Assembly: GCA_040437565.1 (NCBI GenBank) | Contig: JBDOQK010000032.1 | Span: 248,001-312,000 of the forward strand | Origin: Albugo candida | Lineage: Eukaryota; Oomycota; Peronosporomycetes; Albuginales | Direction: 5' to 3' | Length of the DNA: 64,000 nucleotides | Part shown: in pieces, positions 45,260 through 56,932 of the stretch | Position numbering within the stretch: the first letter of the stretch is position 1 | Layout: the number at the start of each line of letters is the position of its first letter | Notes under the pieces: model-generated | Database searches by the model: none | What the model saw: only the letters and a program-made list of their open reading frames with translations | What the model was told of the DNA's origin: nothing | Made by a program: the position numbers and the translations under genes

Positions 45260-47600
45260 TTACTCCATTTGAGATAGCCTAGGCATCGCGCTAAACATGC
45301 TTCGCGACGAAGCACCATCAGAAAAAGGTCGCTGACTGATATCATAAGCTTTCTCCACTTCGATCTTCAAAGTTCGCATTTGCAAAATTCCTATAGAGAA
45401 GAGAATGGGAAGTTCCGCGTTCTTGAACTCAATCTCCATGACGTTCAAAGATGCAATACCACGAATTCTTCATTCGGTCCCTCGCACCAATGTTTTATTT
45501 GTTGTCGTGCTTATTGCTCGGTTGGAGAATTCACGCACGAATACTGTGCGAGTTTCTTGACTTCTGCGAAATCTGGATGTAAATTGACGGCGCATACCCC
45601 TTCCCGACACAAACGATTGAAATCCGGTGGTTTTACATTCAAATGCACCAAAGTGAAGCGGTTGCTCACTTTGTACGCAAATGTGCGCTAATCATCCAAA
45701 TAAAATTGCCCTTTGGCTGAAATACTCGCATTCAACGTGATCCGCAGACCTCACCGGATAATGATGCATCAATGCAGAACTTCGGCGAAAGTGACATTTT
45801 CGTGTGGCAATACTTAGCCGCGGAATATGTTCGAGGGACACTGTTATCCCGTCATGAAGCTTCCCTTGACCGGGAATTGGCTTGTACTGCTGAAAACACT
45901 GTACAAAATGGAATTGAACGCTAAGAACATGGGGAGATACTAATGATACCCGGCTTTACCACTGGATGGATCAAAGGATCAGAACCCAATACGAACGCAT
46001 TTTCTTGATGCAAACATTCATCAGAATGGTTCCACATTGAACGGATTATCGGAAGCCCTTGAGTTTCAAAAATGTAGAAGAGTGTTTACAGATGTGGAAG
46101 CAAGCTGTATCGCACGGATACCCGAGCGAATGAGTGACGTGTGTGGTTCACCGAAAACCCATGTCTCACGCCGATGATGTGCTTGTCCACGGTAGAACGG
46201 GTGGTACGCTTCAGCTTGATACTTCAATATCAGCACCGAAAAATGTGAGACCCGCAACCGACATGGATAAGAGCCTTTTTATCCTTTATCTGAGATCTTC
46301 ATATCCTCTTGAATCCCGATATCACGCCCAGAGTGCAAGATCAATGACGGTAACTATCGTATCAATTGTACTTCCGCAGTCGCCTTCTGCATATGGAATC
46401 CATACAAATCGTGCTATTCTCTCCCAAATTCAAACATCCTTATGCGTCGATACTTCGAAACCATTGAACACTGATGCCTCATTTATATGGTTCCAAGTGT
46501 ACAGAGAAGAAGTTCATCCGTGAGATTCGTTCCCATGCTCATCCTTGACGTAATGTCCCACAGATTTCGATTTGAAATGCACGTACTTCGCGGAACCAAT
46601 CTGGTCAAGGGAATCTACGATCGTGAAAACCTTGCGTTTAAGAATCGCTAAGTTCTCTGCACTGAATTGGTGTTGGGAAATGAATTGGCCCACGTGAAAT
46701 ACCGTATTCCATCAGTATGTTCGATATCCAGCCACAAGANNNNNNNNNNNNNNNNNNNNNNNNNNNNNNNNNNNNNNNNNNNNNNNNNNNNNNNNNNNNN
46801 NNNNNNNNNNNNNNNNNNNNNNNNNNNNNNNNNNNNNNNAGCTCGATATCCAGCCACAAGACATCGTACGGGATTTTGCGTTGATCAACGCCACGTTCGT
46901 TTTTCTAGTTCCAGCGACACTGATGGTGCCCTAGTGTGCAAAGAGGTGATGGGGAAGCAGTTCCGATCAATGAAAATACTGCTTGGAGAAGGATTGATGT
47001 AGAGGATAAATCAGGAACAGCACGTCACTCAGTCATTTAATGGCTCGTCACCTTGCGTGTGCTTGCATCAGTTATCACATCCACAAATGTATCGGATGAA
47101 TTGTGCCAAAAAACAACACACATCGGCGGCCATCAAAAGAGAAATGGAGCCATAGAAAGCCATTGGAACGTCCAACTCTACACAAAGATATCGAGGTTGT
47201 GAGGAGGCGAGATGGATTACTTACTATCTCATCATTATAAATGTTTCTTTCAACATGCAATCGACCGCGTGCTTGGGAAGTCCATACAACTGGCGAAGGT
47301 GCTGCGAATTGAAAAAGAGATAACGTTTCAAATGGAACTGGGACCGAATACGGTATCAGCATGATCGCCAAAATGATCCTCCCAGCCGTCATCTGTTCTT
47401 TCAATATCAGTACTGATATTCTTATCAGTAGAAGCTTGGCTTGTTTGGTTCGATCGATGCGATTGCGCGACAAATTGCTTGATGGGACATAGCGGCTGAA
47501 CCCTATCGCATCTTCATATTCTGGTTGTAACATGGACTTTGAATATTGTTTCATCGTTTTCAGGACGAAGTATGGTTCGGTGTCACTCGGTCCTAACAGA
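45260..47600 (-). pseudogene. Decayed GH31 alpha-glucosidase gene (glucosidase II alpha type)
   Basis: Pieces of glucosidase II alpha, the ER enzyme trimming N-glycans, occur in the correct order in mixed minus-strand frames. They are DDGWEDHFGDHADTVFGP (about 47.37 kb), VYGLPKHAVDCMLKET (47.27 kb), RLYNLDIFV (47.2 kb), WLDIEHTDGIRYFTWANSFP (46.7 kb, across the gap 46740-46839), SVAGLTFFGADI (46.24 kb), QAEAYHPFYRGQAHH and WVFGEPHTSLIRSGIRAIQL (46.15 kb), then AFVLGSDPLIHPVVKPG (45.98 kb). Remaining C-terminal-like sequence runs to 45260. Many stops and frame changes break it. The order and motifs are specific; exact ends are approximate. A functional copy would be expected elsewhere. Confidence 0.75.
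46721..46861. repeat. Gap with a 19-base overlap, gap 46740-46839
   Basis: TCGATATCCAGCCACAAGA ends the left side (46721-46739) and recurs near the start of the right side (46843-46861). The sides probably abut or overlap in the genome. It lies in the GH31 pseudogene at WLDIEH. Confidence 0.75.
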
Positions 47601-48210
47601 ATTCCGTGAATACGTGTGGCGTGAGCAATATATGCAGCTTCTCTAGCTCACTCGTGAGGTGACCGCACCAACGTCTTGATGAATTGGCGGATGGCGACGA
47701 ACCGAGTGCTTTCGAAGAATCACGCGAAGATGCGTCATAGCACGCGTCTCATATAAATGTTATACTGCAAAGAGGATTGCATCAAGGATGACTCATGGTG
47801 AAGACGACAGTTGGCATTCCGACCTTGAACTCCCACGAAGTTGTATAAGAACTTGAAGCGCACAGATTCCATACAAATATCTTTTCAACACAGAAGGTGG
47901 AACGATCATACGGATACAGCGAGTTGAGGTTCATATCCTTCAGAAAGTGTCCTGGAGACTTCAAATAGGACCGTTTTCTTCACTTATAAGATTTTATGTT
48001 CGCAGCATCTTGCGGAGAGGAGCACTTTGAGATGTACTGGGCCATTTCACTAAAGAATTGCTTGGTCCAGTCTAGGATAGAAGATTAAGTGGGTGAAAAA
48101 AATACTGAATGTTTATTAAGCATGAATCTTGTCTTAAAGCGAACTATCTTTTAATCATTGGCCATAAGGATATGCACGGCATTTCATCCTAGCTGCGCAG
48201 TGACGTGAAG

Positions 48211-49236
48211 CTAGCAGATCACACATCGATAACCTTTAGTTGAAGTGCTCACCTCACGATCCGGTTGACGACCAGGAAAGATTTGGTACGTTTTAGTGAC
48301 ACCTTGGGTATTGATATTGATGGTGCAAATATCCAATAATAGAACGCCAATAACCCAATTTCGATCATTGATTGGGACGAACTCGCTAAAACGAATCACG
48401 CGGGCATTCCGTTTAATGAGAAATTGAGGTCCGTCTTGTCCGTCCGATGATTCTCTCTCAAAATCTATTTGACCGAGTTCTAAATTTTGATCAGGTAGAT
48501 CGTGCTGAATTTTCTGAATCTGTCCATATACTTCTTCTGGAATCTTAATCCGATGGTTGCCGAATTGAACGGCGATTTTCTGATTAGAAAAAGACTTATC
48601 GCCGTATTTAATTTCAGTGCAAGTCAATGGGCCCGGTCTGAACTTGCTGCCATCTGTGAACTGCATACGCTCTACAGCATATTCAGATATAGAGCTTGAG
48701 TGCTTTGTTGAGAAAGAATAGACTCCTTTTTGAGCCAAGTCTATAAAATCGTCAGGATTGAGTGCAAGTCTTCCAGATTGCATGCGGTTGAGCTTTGCAG
48801 AATAGTGCAACTTTTCCACTTTTGACAAATTGATTTCCCAGCATCCTGATGTATGGATTAAGTTCACACCTTCACGATGTTCCTTGCTTGCTGGTTTATA
48901 GTAAGAGATCCCTTCGACCACAACAGATTCACGTCTTTGGCAGATTTTATAAGTAAAGTACCCGTTATCTACAAAATTTCCAACTTCAATGCCAGGAAGG
49001 CAGCGTTGAAGTGTTTCATCAACATCGTTCGAACCATCCAAATAAAATGCCATTATGAATTTTTTCGGTTCTATTTGCACTATTTCAACCTTCAGCCCCC
49101 ATAGGTTTCGCTTCTTTCCGACGAAATAAGTCTCGAACTTTTCCAATATCATGTAATCACCGCATACAGATTGAAGATACGCTGCCCATGCCCCAAGGGC
49201 GCCGATACAGTACACTTTGAGCTGAGAGATCTTCAT
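48211..49236 (-). CDS. Secreted protein, candidate effector, possibly a degenerate A1-peptidase fold
   Basis: An intact 341-residue single-exon frame in the middle of decayed sequence. The N-terminus MKISQLKVYCIGALGAWAAY followed by LQSVCGD is a good signal peptide with cleavage near residue 26. No transmembrane segment follows and no RxLR or LxLFLAK motif was seen. Cysteines are few. The pieces SGCWEINLSKVEKL, VQFGNHRIKIPEEVY and NWVIGVLLLDICTININTQ faintly recall the C-terminal lobe of pepsin-type proteases (GYWQIxLD, xWILGDxFLR), yet no catalytic DTG/DSG is present. The protein ends GYRCVIC; CVIC fits a CaaX prenylation box. Its position in a gene-poor repeat island and the tandem repeats upstream fit an effector. 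The function is not known. Confidence 0.7.
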   Translation of the reverse strand: MKISQLKVYCIGALGAWAAYLQSVCGDYMILEKFETYFVGKKRNLWGLKVEIVQIEPKKFIMAFYLDGSNDVDETLQRCLPGIEVGNFVDNGYFTYKICQRRESVVVEGISYYKPASKEHREGVNLIHTSGCWEINLSKVEKLHYSAKLNRMQSGRLALNPDDFIDLAQKGVYSFSTKHSSSISEYAVERMQFTDGSKFRPGPLTCTEIKYGDKSFSNQKIAVQFGNHRIKIPEEVYGQIQKIQHDLPDQNLELGQIDFERESSDGQDGPQFLIKRNARVIRFSEFVPINDRNWVIGVLLLDICTININTQGVTKTYQIFPGRQPDREVSTSTKGYRCVIC

Positions 49237-49401
49237 CGATGTTTACTGTCGTGCGAATTTTGAATAGTGATGAAGGAGCATTCGATGATTAATATATGTG
49301 AAAGCGCACGGGCTATATACATCCTCCCTCCTAAATTGTGAGTTCTCCGCTGCTTTAATGCGTAGCCAACTCTGGTTTAGGTTCTGTTTTCGAAATATTC
49401 A

Positions 49402-50210
49402 CAATAAGGTTGCACAGCTCGTTAAGTAGATAAAGTCGGTAACGATTTTGAATTATACTTAGAGACATAGAAGCGAGCCTTTGAACATGCAGGTGAGACA
49501 CAGATGTGCACATCGACACATTCGTGCTTTTCCTGCATGTGGACAGCTTTGATGGAACAAATGCGTAATTTGCGCAAGTAAAAGAATAGAATACCTTTCT
49601 AAAAAACATGGAAAGAATCGTACAACATTTTAGAGTTGGGAGGCAAGGTAAACATTTATTTTACGTAGTCATTGCATATATTCTAGATTTGTGGAATTAT
49701 CCATGCGCAAAGTTATTATTACAGTAAAGTTGCACACATTCCTGGGTATATGAATTGGTAACGGTTCCAAAATTATCCGACCGTTCTTTGCGAGGATGAA
49801 AGCGAAGCTTTGAACATGCAAGTGAGAGACAAAGGTGCACAGCAACGTACTCGGGTTTTCTAAGAGGGGATATTGACGGTCACGGGCTCATGATAGGAAA
49901 GGTAGTTGAAAAAGCAGCTAACAGTGTAATGATATCCTTGACAATCTAAGAGCGGATAACTTTGATGTAACAAAATGCGTATTAGCATAAGTAACAAAAT
50001 AAAGAGTTCCCTTTCTGAGAACATGGAAAGATGTTTACAACATTCTAGATGTGGGAGGTAACGTAAGCATTCCCCTTACCTAATCATTACATGTATTCTA
50101 AAAAAATTGCGAATAGTTATGCGCAACGTTATTCTTATACCAGGGTTACACACATTCCTGAGTATATAAATTGTTAACGATTCCAAATTTTTGGAAGCTT
50201 GAATGCAATA
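49402..50210. repeat. Diverged tandem repeat, about 2.2 copies of a 320-330 base unit
   Basis: Unit 1 starts near 49402, unit 2 near 49722 and a partial unit 3 near 50140. Shared landmarks are TTGCACA(C/G), GGTAACG(A/G)TT, CTTTGAACATGCA(A/G)GTGAG, AACATGGAAAGA and ATGCGCAA(A/C)GTTATT. The array lies 170-970 bases upstream of the secreted protein start. A SINE fragment interrupts unit 2. Confidence 0.8.
49867..49944 (+). repeat. SINE fragment, copy B, with 8-base target duplication
   Basis: 78 bases matching the body of SINE copy A, ending GTGTAATGATATCCTTGACA A. TCTAAGAG flanks it on both sides (49859-49866, 49945-49952). The equivalent place in repeat unit 1 lacks the insert, so this is an insertion into one copy of the tandem repeat. 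It lacks the tRNA head, as expected of a 5'-truncated copy. Confidence 0.8.
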
Positions 50211-52451
50211 GGCTGAAATAAACATATACGAGCACTTTAATGAGAAAACGAATACTTTCATGATTATAAGTTTAACAATCTCAAGTAACAAATTGATTTA
50301 GCCGCCAGCAATGTGCTCCTCTATTCAAATCTTTGCTTACTTGCAGTAAGGTACGAAGGAAGAGATCAGTATGCATGTGTCTCTGAACAATCGATCATAG
50401 ATGCATCTACTCCTATCTCTGAGTCAGGCAAACGCAAATGTAACAAGGCCACCAAGAATAAGTCGAATCGACTTACTATTCAGGAGCACTTGTGAAAACA
50501 TCTGACTAGGCTTTCAACATCGATCGATCTTGTTTACAGTGCACAAAAGAGGTACGATGAAGCCTGCCGTGAGATTGTAAGGTCATGTCGTTCATATATG
50601 CCCTTTTTTTTATCAATTCCCGAGCATAGCGTACTATATAAAAGCACTGATATTTAGCAGTTGCGTTGCGATCAGTAGTTCTGAACTGAATTGAATGACA
50701 TGGTCTATTCTCCCCGTCTTTCGTTCGACTGCGGGCCACACCTTTGCTAGCTTAGCGATGTCTTTGACCATGAAACTGGGCACGTGAAGACTTTGACTGT
50801 GAACCATCACTCCATCACTCTAGCTTTATCTATATCTCATAGTTCCGTGACTTTTGATTGAGCAAGAGCGCAACAGAATTACTGTGGAGATTGAAACGCG
50901 CATATTGTAGAGGTCCGCACTTTGATTTGGTCGTGACATTCACCTTTGCGCACTGTCCAGCAGACTATAATCGTCCCTATCGAACGTTATGCTCTCCATC
51001 AAAGCACGCCAGTAATCTGAATTTGCTAAATCGTCGTTGCACAACTACTAATACCATTGGATTCAATGAGTGAACGATTGCATTCTACGTGAGATAAACG
51101 GGCAAAATTTTCAAGAGAAATTGAACGAAGACTCATTACTCTTTATTATACTCAGTGAAGTTCTGTAAACATGTTTGCGGCGAGTTGACTCGAAAAAACT
51201 CGATTAGCATTGATGTCTATCACAACTTTAGTGGTCGGTACATCGGTCGTCAAGTAATGGTCCTTCACTTTCATGGTAGAGATCGCGACTTCACAATCAC
51301 AAATTTGAATCTTCTATATGCGCCGCGGTGGGTGTCACAGAAAATTTGTTCCGGTAGACTGTGTATCCAGTACGTATTTGCATCTCCACTTTCATATTGC
51401 ATTGAATTCAATGGGAACATTTATAAGCCGTGAATTTGGCTCAGGACAGTATATCCTCATACCTGTTCGAAAGGCTACGAGTAGTCTTATAAAGTCTCTC
51501 TAAGATCTTGATACCTTACTATAGGATGGATGAAATTACCACAGTAACAATAGTTTACACATTCGCTCGCTAGGTTGACTTTGTGTTGGACTTGCTGGTC
51601 TTTTACGTTTGATATCCTCTCTACAGAAGTATAATGCAACTAGTTGCTGTTTGTCAGGAAATGCCGCCTTACTTCTCGATGATGGACGCAGCGAGGAATG
51701 TTACTCGTCTGCTTAGCATGTACCCTTACAAAATCACGAATACCCAAGAACAAACTGTGAACCTAACTTTATAGACTCATTGATTCCACACAAAAAGTCA
51801 ATGACATTCGCGTCACAAAGCTGCAAAATTCTCACGAACACAGCCAAAGCGCCACAAAAATGATAAAAAAGCGACATGGTTCCCGTTTCTTGCAAAATGG
51901 CTCGATTCAGTCGTCTTTTTCATTTGTTATGTACTCAAACAGTGTTCTGTAGCGCGTGCGGGCCAACTTAGACGACGCATCACTCAAGCGTCAATCTTTT
52001 GTGAATAAGGGTTGCGAAGGATTTAAGATCGCGCAAGGAAATAAGACACAAAAGAAGATGCCAAAAGTAACGGTAACAGGGATCTCCCAGTTGCATCGTT
52101 TGGCCAAACACAGCTCAGAAGTGAAGTACCCACTGAAAAAAAACTCTGAAAACACAAACCTGCGATTTACTCGATGTGCCCAACATTGAGCGGCATTCTA
52201 AGACCCACCCGAAGAAGTTCGGCCTACCTGAGGGCACCAATTTTCGCACAACGATCGATTACGTCTTGCATTTAATAGGCTTCCCTCTTCTTCTTACAAT
52301 TTGAACTTGAGTCTGGAGGAAGTAAAGCCAGTCGTAGGAACAACAAAAAATGAGTTATACTTTTGCGTCGTAAGCAATTACAATACTTTACAGGAAATAA
52401 CACATTTTTATTGAGGGTGTGATATTGCCACAGACGTTTTGACTATTGCCA
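50211..52451. other. Gene-poor repeat-island DNA
   Basis: Only frames below about 95 codons. Weakly protein-like pieces on the plus strand are at 51318-51503 (GTFISREFGSGQYILIPVRK) and 51956-52189 (basic, LDDASLKRQSFVNKGCEG), possibly relics of lost genes. Neither has a recognisable family or splice context. No RNA gene was seen. Confidence 0.3.
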
Positions 52452-52453
52452 TA

Positions 52454-53721
52454 TAGTGCAGGACATCTATAACCATCAACTATTTTTGGGGTCGTTCGAA
52501 CTGTATCACAGCCAGCAGAATTTAGTTTGATCAAAATCTGGCTCTGTCACAGGGAACTAGAGATAGAAAGCTATAAGATCAGAGAGCAGATTTATGTTTG
52601 GCCTATTTTTGGCGAAGATATGGGATTATTAAAACCGAGAGATTTAAAGGGATTTGCCTCAAGCAGCATGATTTTGGCCGGCCCAAAAATGAACCCCAAA
52701 AATAGGATAGCCAATCAGAGGACACCAAATCTCACATTATAGCCAATCCAATTACTCAACGTCAAGCTAATCAACAACGTATATATTCACTTAGCACCTG
52801 TATAAACAGTCGATCCCCGTTGCAATTTAATTACAGATACAGTTTTTTTTAAGATCAATTCATTCATTGATTGCCCCAATGACGTTGATGTCCATCATGA
52901 TAGAGTTGGAAACTCGACGGTGGGATCGGTATTTCTTCACGACGTATTCAGCAGCCTTCCCCGTCAAATCCTTCCGATATACATCCATGTATCGAAAAAA
53001 TTTCTGTGCATGGCGTCGAATGGTTTTGAGGGGGACGGATTCCAGAGCCTTAGGAACTGTGCTAACCAGGCCTTTCCAGCTATAGTCGCAGTTTTTGCGA
53101 GCATAAACCTTGGCAGCACCCCAGAAGTTCTCAATGAAGGTTAACTCACAGTGAAACTTTGCATAAAATATTATCATGTGTCCAGCAGCAACGATTAGTT
53201 CTTCCAACATGCATTTCTGCTCCATGAAGCCATGTTCGTGGTCAATCGTATTTCTTGCACAGCACATTGTTGAGCCAAGGTACGTGTCATTGCAACGGAG
53301 GCACATTCCATCTTTCCACAGTCCTCTCTCAGTTAGAACCACTTCAATCCCTTTGGCAACCCTGAAAGAGATAGAAGGGTTAAAACATGATTCAATGGAT
53401 AGCATTTCAGCCCAATCGCTCTTTCACCTCCAAGTGTAACATCAGGATGAGTTTGAGGGAAACACATTGGATGAATTGAGCCATCATTCATTCTCCCATT
53501 GCGCATCTTCGGCTGTTTCCCACCTGATCCCAAACTCATTCTTTTCCCGACAAGGGCATCAGTAGCAAATGCAGCATGACTTGCAGATTTGTGAAATGCA
53601 AAGAGGGCTTTGGATGTGGGGTACTGTGCCTCAAAGATTGGAATTGCACGATCTCTCACCTGTTTGAAAAGATCTTCACAAGTCCACCACCCATCATAAT
53701 TCTTGCCAGTATGCATAATAA
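52454..53721 (-). mobile_element. Tc1/mariner-IS630-type DNA transposon II, 5' part missing
   Basis: Related to transposon I. The left end TAGTGCAGGACATCTATAAC (52454) follows TA and differs from the transposon I repeat at about four of 21 places. The minus-strand transposase 3' half reads NYDGWWTCEDLFKQVRDRAI, FAFHKSASHAAFATDALVGK, IEVVLTERGLWKDGM, then CELTFIENFWGAAKVYARKN with the final catalytic Glu and AAEYVVKKYRSHRRVSNSIM. The second catalytic Asp position reads His (FHKS where transposon I has FDSP), so even this part is damaged. Frames 53721-53333 and 53405-52860 overlap and do not join. The N-terminal half and right end are absent at the gap 53722-53821. Confidence 0.8.
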
Positions 53722-53821
53722 NNNNNNNNNNNNNNNNNNNNNNNNNNNNNNNNNNNNNNNNNNNNNNNNNNNNNNNNNNNNNNNNNNNNNNNNNNNNNNN
53801 NNNNNNNNNNNNNNNNNNNNN

Positions 53822-53990
53822 GTGATGACTCATGAGGGTTGCCACGTCACTACAAGCGGACGCTAGCACCCTGAATTGTGTCGATATGTCGACTTGAATC
53901 ATTGTTTTCGAGAGGAAGTAGTTGAAAAAAGTTGTTTTTTCGAGTTGTTATTACTAAATTGGCTGGTTACTTAGTAGCCGGCAAATTGAG
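53822..53990 (-). mobile_element. LINE-like retroelement, 5' end (copy 2)
   Basis: Matches 38400-38600 closely: the ORF start MIQVDISTQFRVLASACSDV (ATG 53902) and the upstream leader with GTTGTTTTTTCGAGTTGTT and a G-U-rich hairpin (TTGGCTGGTTA/TAGCCGGCAAA). Homology stops at about 53990, equivalent to about 38600, which marks the probable 5' end of the element. The rest is missing at the gap. Confidence 0.6.
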
Positions 53991-56932
53991 AAGTGAAGCT
54001 TCAATAAAAACAACCTATACCAGGTTGCATTTATCCCCGATTAATTTTTTATGGAATACCTCTAGCCAGCAATCACAGCGGCAACCAGAAAAAAAGTTGA
54101 TTCAATGTGTCAATGAACGATAGCGAGGCAAGCTCGAAATGGCAAATATTGAATATTGGAAGCCTTCCAACCCAGTCTGGTCGACTGGTCACTATTGTGA
54201 TGGCTAGATATACTGAATCAGAATTCTGTTGTGTATGGGTCTTCTAAATGCAGTAATAATTGCCTCGTTCATAAAAAGTTACGTCCGGATGTGCAAATTT
54301 CTAGAACAGCAACGGCGGACTGCTCTAACATGGCAACTTCCAACTGACAATCCCTTCGAGAGAGAATGTGCAATCGAGATAGACGATGTGAGTGTTCATC
54401 TTAGAATAAGAGTAATCGCAATCTTTCTGTCAACTATTGTCTTGTGAATCTTCTTTCATGCTGTCGATATCTTCATTAGCATCACAAGTTGACATTTGAT
54501 AAAATTACAGAGATCGCATCCTTGCTGGTGTAAATTCCCGTAGACCTGAGGCGACATTCCATTCTATCCTTTTTTTCTGATTCGATGGCATCAGCTTCGT
54601 TGTAGAGAACCAACTGTGCTCCATTGAATGATGTTTGACTCGATCAGAAGTTGTTTCCTGTTTTGGATTTGGATGGCCTACATGTAAAGTGGCCGATAGC
54701 TAGAGAACGATGGGTACAAACTTGCAATAATGTCTCGTAGCTCACAAGAATGCTCGATATGCAGCCTACAGTGCAGAACACCAATGCTTTGTGTTTGTTT
54801 GCGAAAAAGACGAGTCCTTCAGGTATGCATCCGGTGGCTTCTAAATGACACTGAGCTCTGTTGACACATTCGCCTCTTACTCGTTTGCCCTTGTTAAGCG
54901 TTGATTAGAGAATATTAGAGAATAATTCGGACGCCACGGAGTAAATGGACTGGGCGCATGATTCATAAACCAAGATTGAACTCGATTGCGTCCAGTCCTG
55001 CGCAATGCGCCGTGCAGTGGCATCGTTGTGGAAGTCACTGCAAATGCCATTTGCGGATCGATTATGACCGCTTATTCTTATAGTCGTTCCGAAGCTTTTT
55101 GGGAGAATATGAAAGTCTTAACACTTTTAAGACATAGTTTGATGACAGCAACAGGTATCTTTTTTCTGTTGAGTTTTTATATTTGAAATTATATCGACGA
55201 TTGGATACACTAATTGTCAACAGTATTTCCTACAATTCTTCTCGAGAACTTATCTCTCATGATGCCATTCCCTCTCATTCAAGTGACTTAGCTTTATTGA
55301 ATCATATACAATGTGGTGGGTGCATGGGCAAAATAGAAGTAACGTATGATGCCGCGCGGAGGCTGTGTCCCTCTACTGAAGCACTTATTCGTGATCAATA
55401 TATACATATGAGCAAAGGCGATTTATTTTTGTGCCTTCTTCCAGTGCCGATCCAGTGGCAGATTGAGTTCCTCTTCCAGTTACACAGCATGCGCGATACC
55501 CGTCATGAATGACTTTGATCATTATATCCCGTGGTATCAGCGATGCTGTGAATCGATTAGGTCTAACTCGAGAACCCGAGAACGAAATTGAGAATGATTA
55601 GAGAATTCGCAGAAAACTGTGTGGTATAATTATCTTGGCCCTTTCAACTTATCCTTACTTGAACTGAACGACTAAAAGTATCAGTAAAAAAGCGAGTGAG
55701 CTGCGCACAACGTGGAGCATCTTCTTCTATGGAGGAGGTAACCCTCCATTTCTCTGATAATAAGTTGAATTCTTGGCAAATTTCTATAAAGAGCTTAATG
55801 ATCATTATACAGTCGTTTTGATCAGCTGGTGAGATGAATTTGATAAGCACTAAAGTACAAGAAAACGCTTACTAAAGTCTTAACACTCATGCTACCAAGC
55901 GAAGCTTGTAGGCGACACATCCGTCGAGGCTACCTTCTCTGCGAACCTTTTTGCTGGCGATAGGAATTTGAAGTGAAAGTCCTAATGCAATTTCTGGCTT
56001 TGATCATAAGCTTTTATCAAAATGGATGTGGGTAATCGATACGAAAGCGCAAAAAATAACATTGATTAGTTGCTCGGTAGCCCATCATGCTGTTATTGAA
56101 AAAGAATCTCAGGGATGTTTGACCAGATATCCAATCGATGCAGATAGCGAGCTTTATAGATTGATCGATGGATAGAATAGGATGGAATAGTGAATTGTGA
56201 GGCAGCAGAGTCTGCACGAGTCATATATTCACACTTGAGCATAGTATTTTGGCAAGCATGTCTGTTGCAATCACATACGAATACAGCTGCTTTGATCTGT
56301 CTTATCTCGATACTTCAAACAAGAAAATCTATCACGATGGTGATTGCGATTCAGTGTAAAGAATAACGCGACAAGAGGAAAGTACATTATCGTATCGAAT
56401 CTTATCCGCTGCGAAGGCCCCAGGGAGGTTAGCTCTCGTCGATAATCATGCATGTGAAGAAGCCATTTCAAACATAAGAAATGTGTGATGCACGCGAGAC
56501 TTCCTTAGAAGAGACTGGTAACAGCATCAGTCAAGGTGCATGATATGAAGTTAACTTATCGAAAGGATGGGAATAGAATAGAAGACTCGAACCACTTCAT
56601 AGTTAGTGAGTTCTTTGTACATTGTAAAAGCCTGTAGGGTCAATGGTCCTGTCAGTCGATGGCAACAGAATCAAATTTCAAAAATAAGGCTTGTGCGAAT
56701 TTCAGCATGATTGATTACTTGGTACAAGCTTACGAATTGATGAAATCAGCTGGTTTTAGTGTACGCTTCAGGTAAAAGAACCCATACAATTTTCACACAT
56801 CAACTGATCCAAAGATACGACCTCTCAGGATCGCGGCCGAACAGTTGGAGTGATACTCACTCGCCGATACAAAACATTTAAAGAGCACTATCGTACATTC
56901 AACGCGATACGAACTTGACTGAAGCACGGAAT
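53991..56932. other. Gene-poor region between the repeat island and the MYB gene
   Basis: About 2.9 kb of AT-rich DNA. The largest ATG frame is 55183-55512 (+, 109 codons; LLNHIQCGGCMGKIEVTYDA), with no family recognised. A frame at 54986-55186 (+) has two hydrophobic runs. The last 300 bases are probably the MYB promoter. No RNA gene or repeat copy was recognised. Confidence 0.35.
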
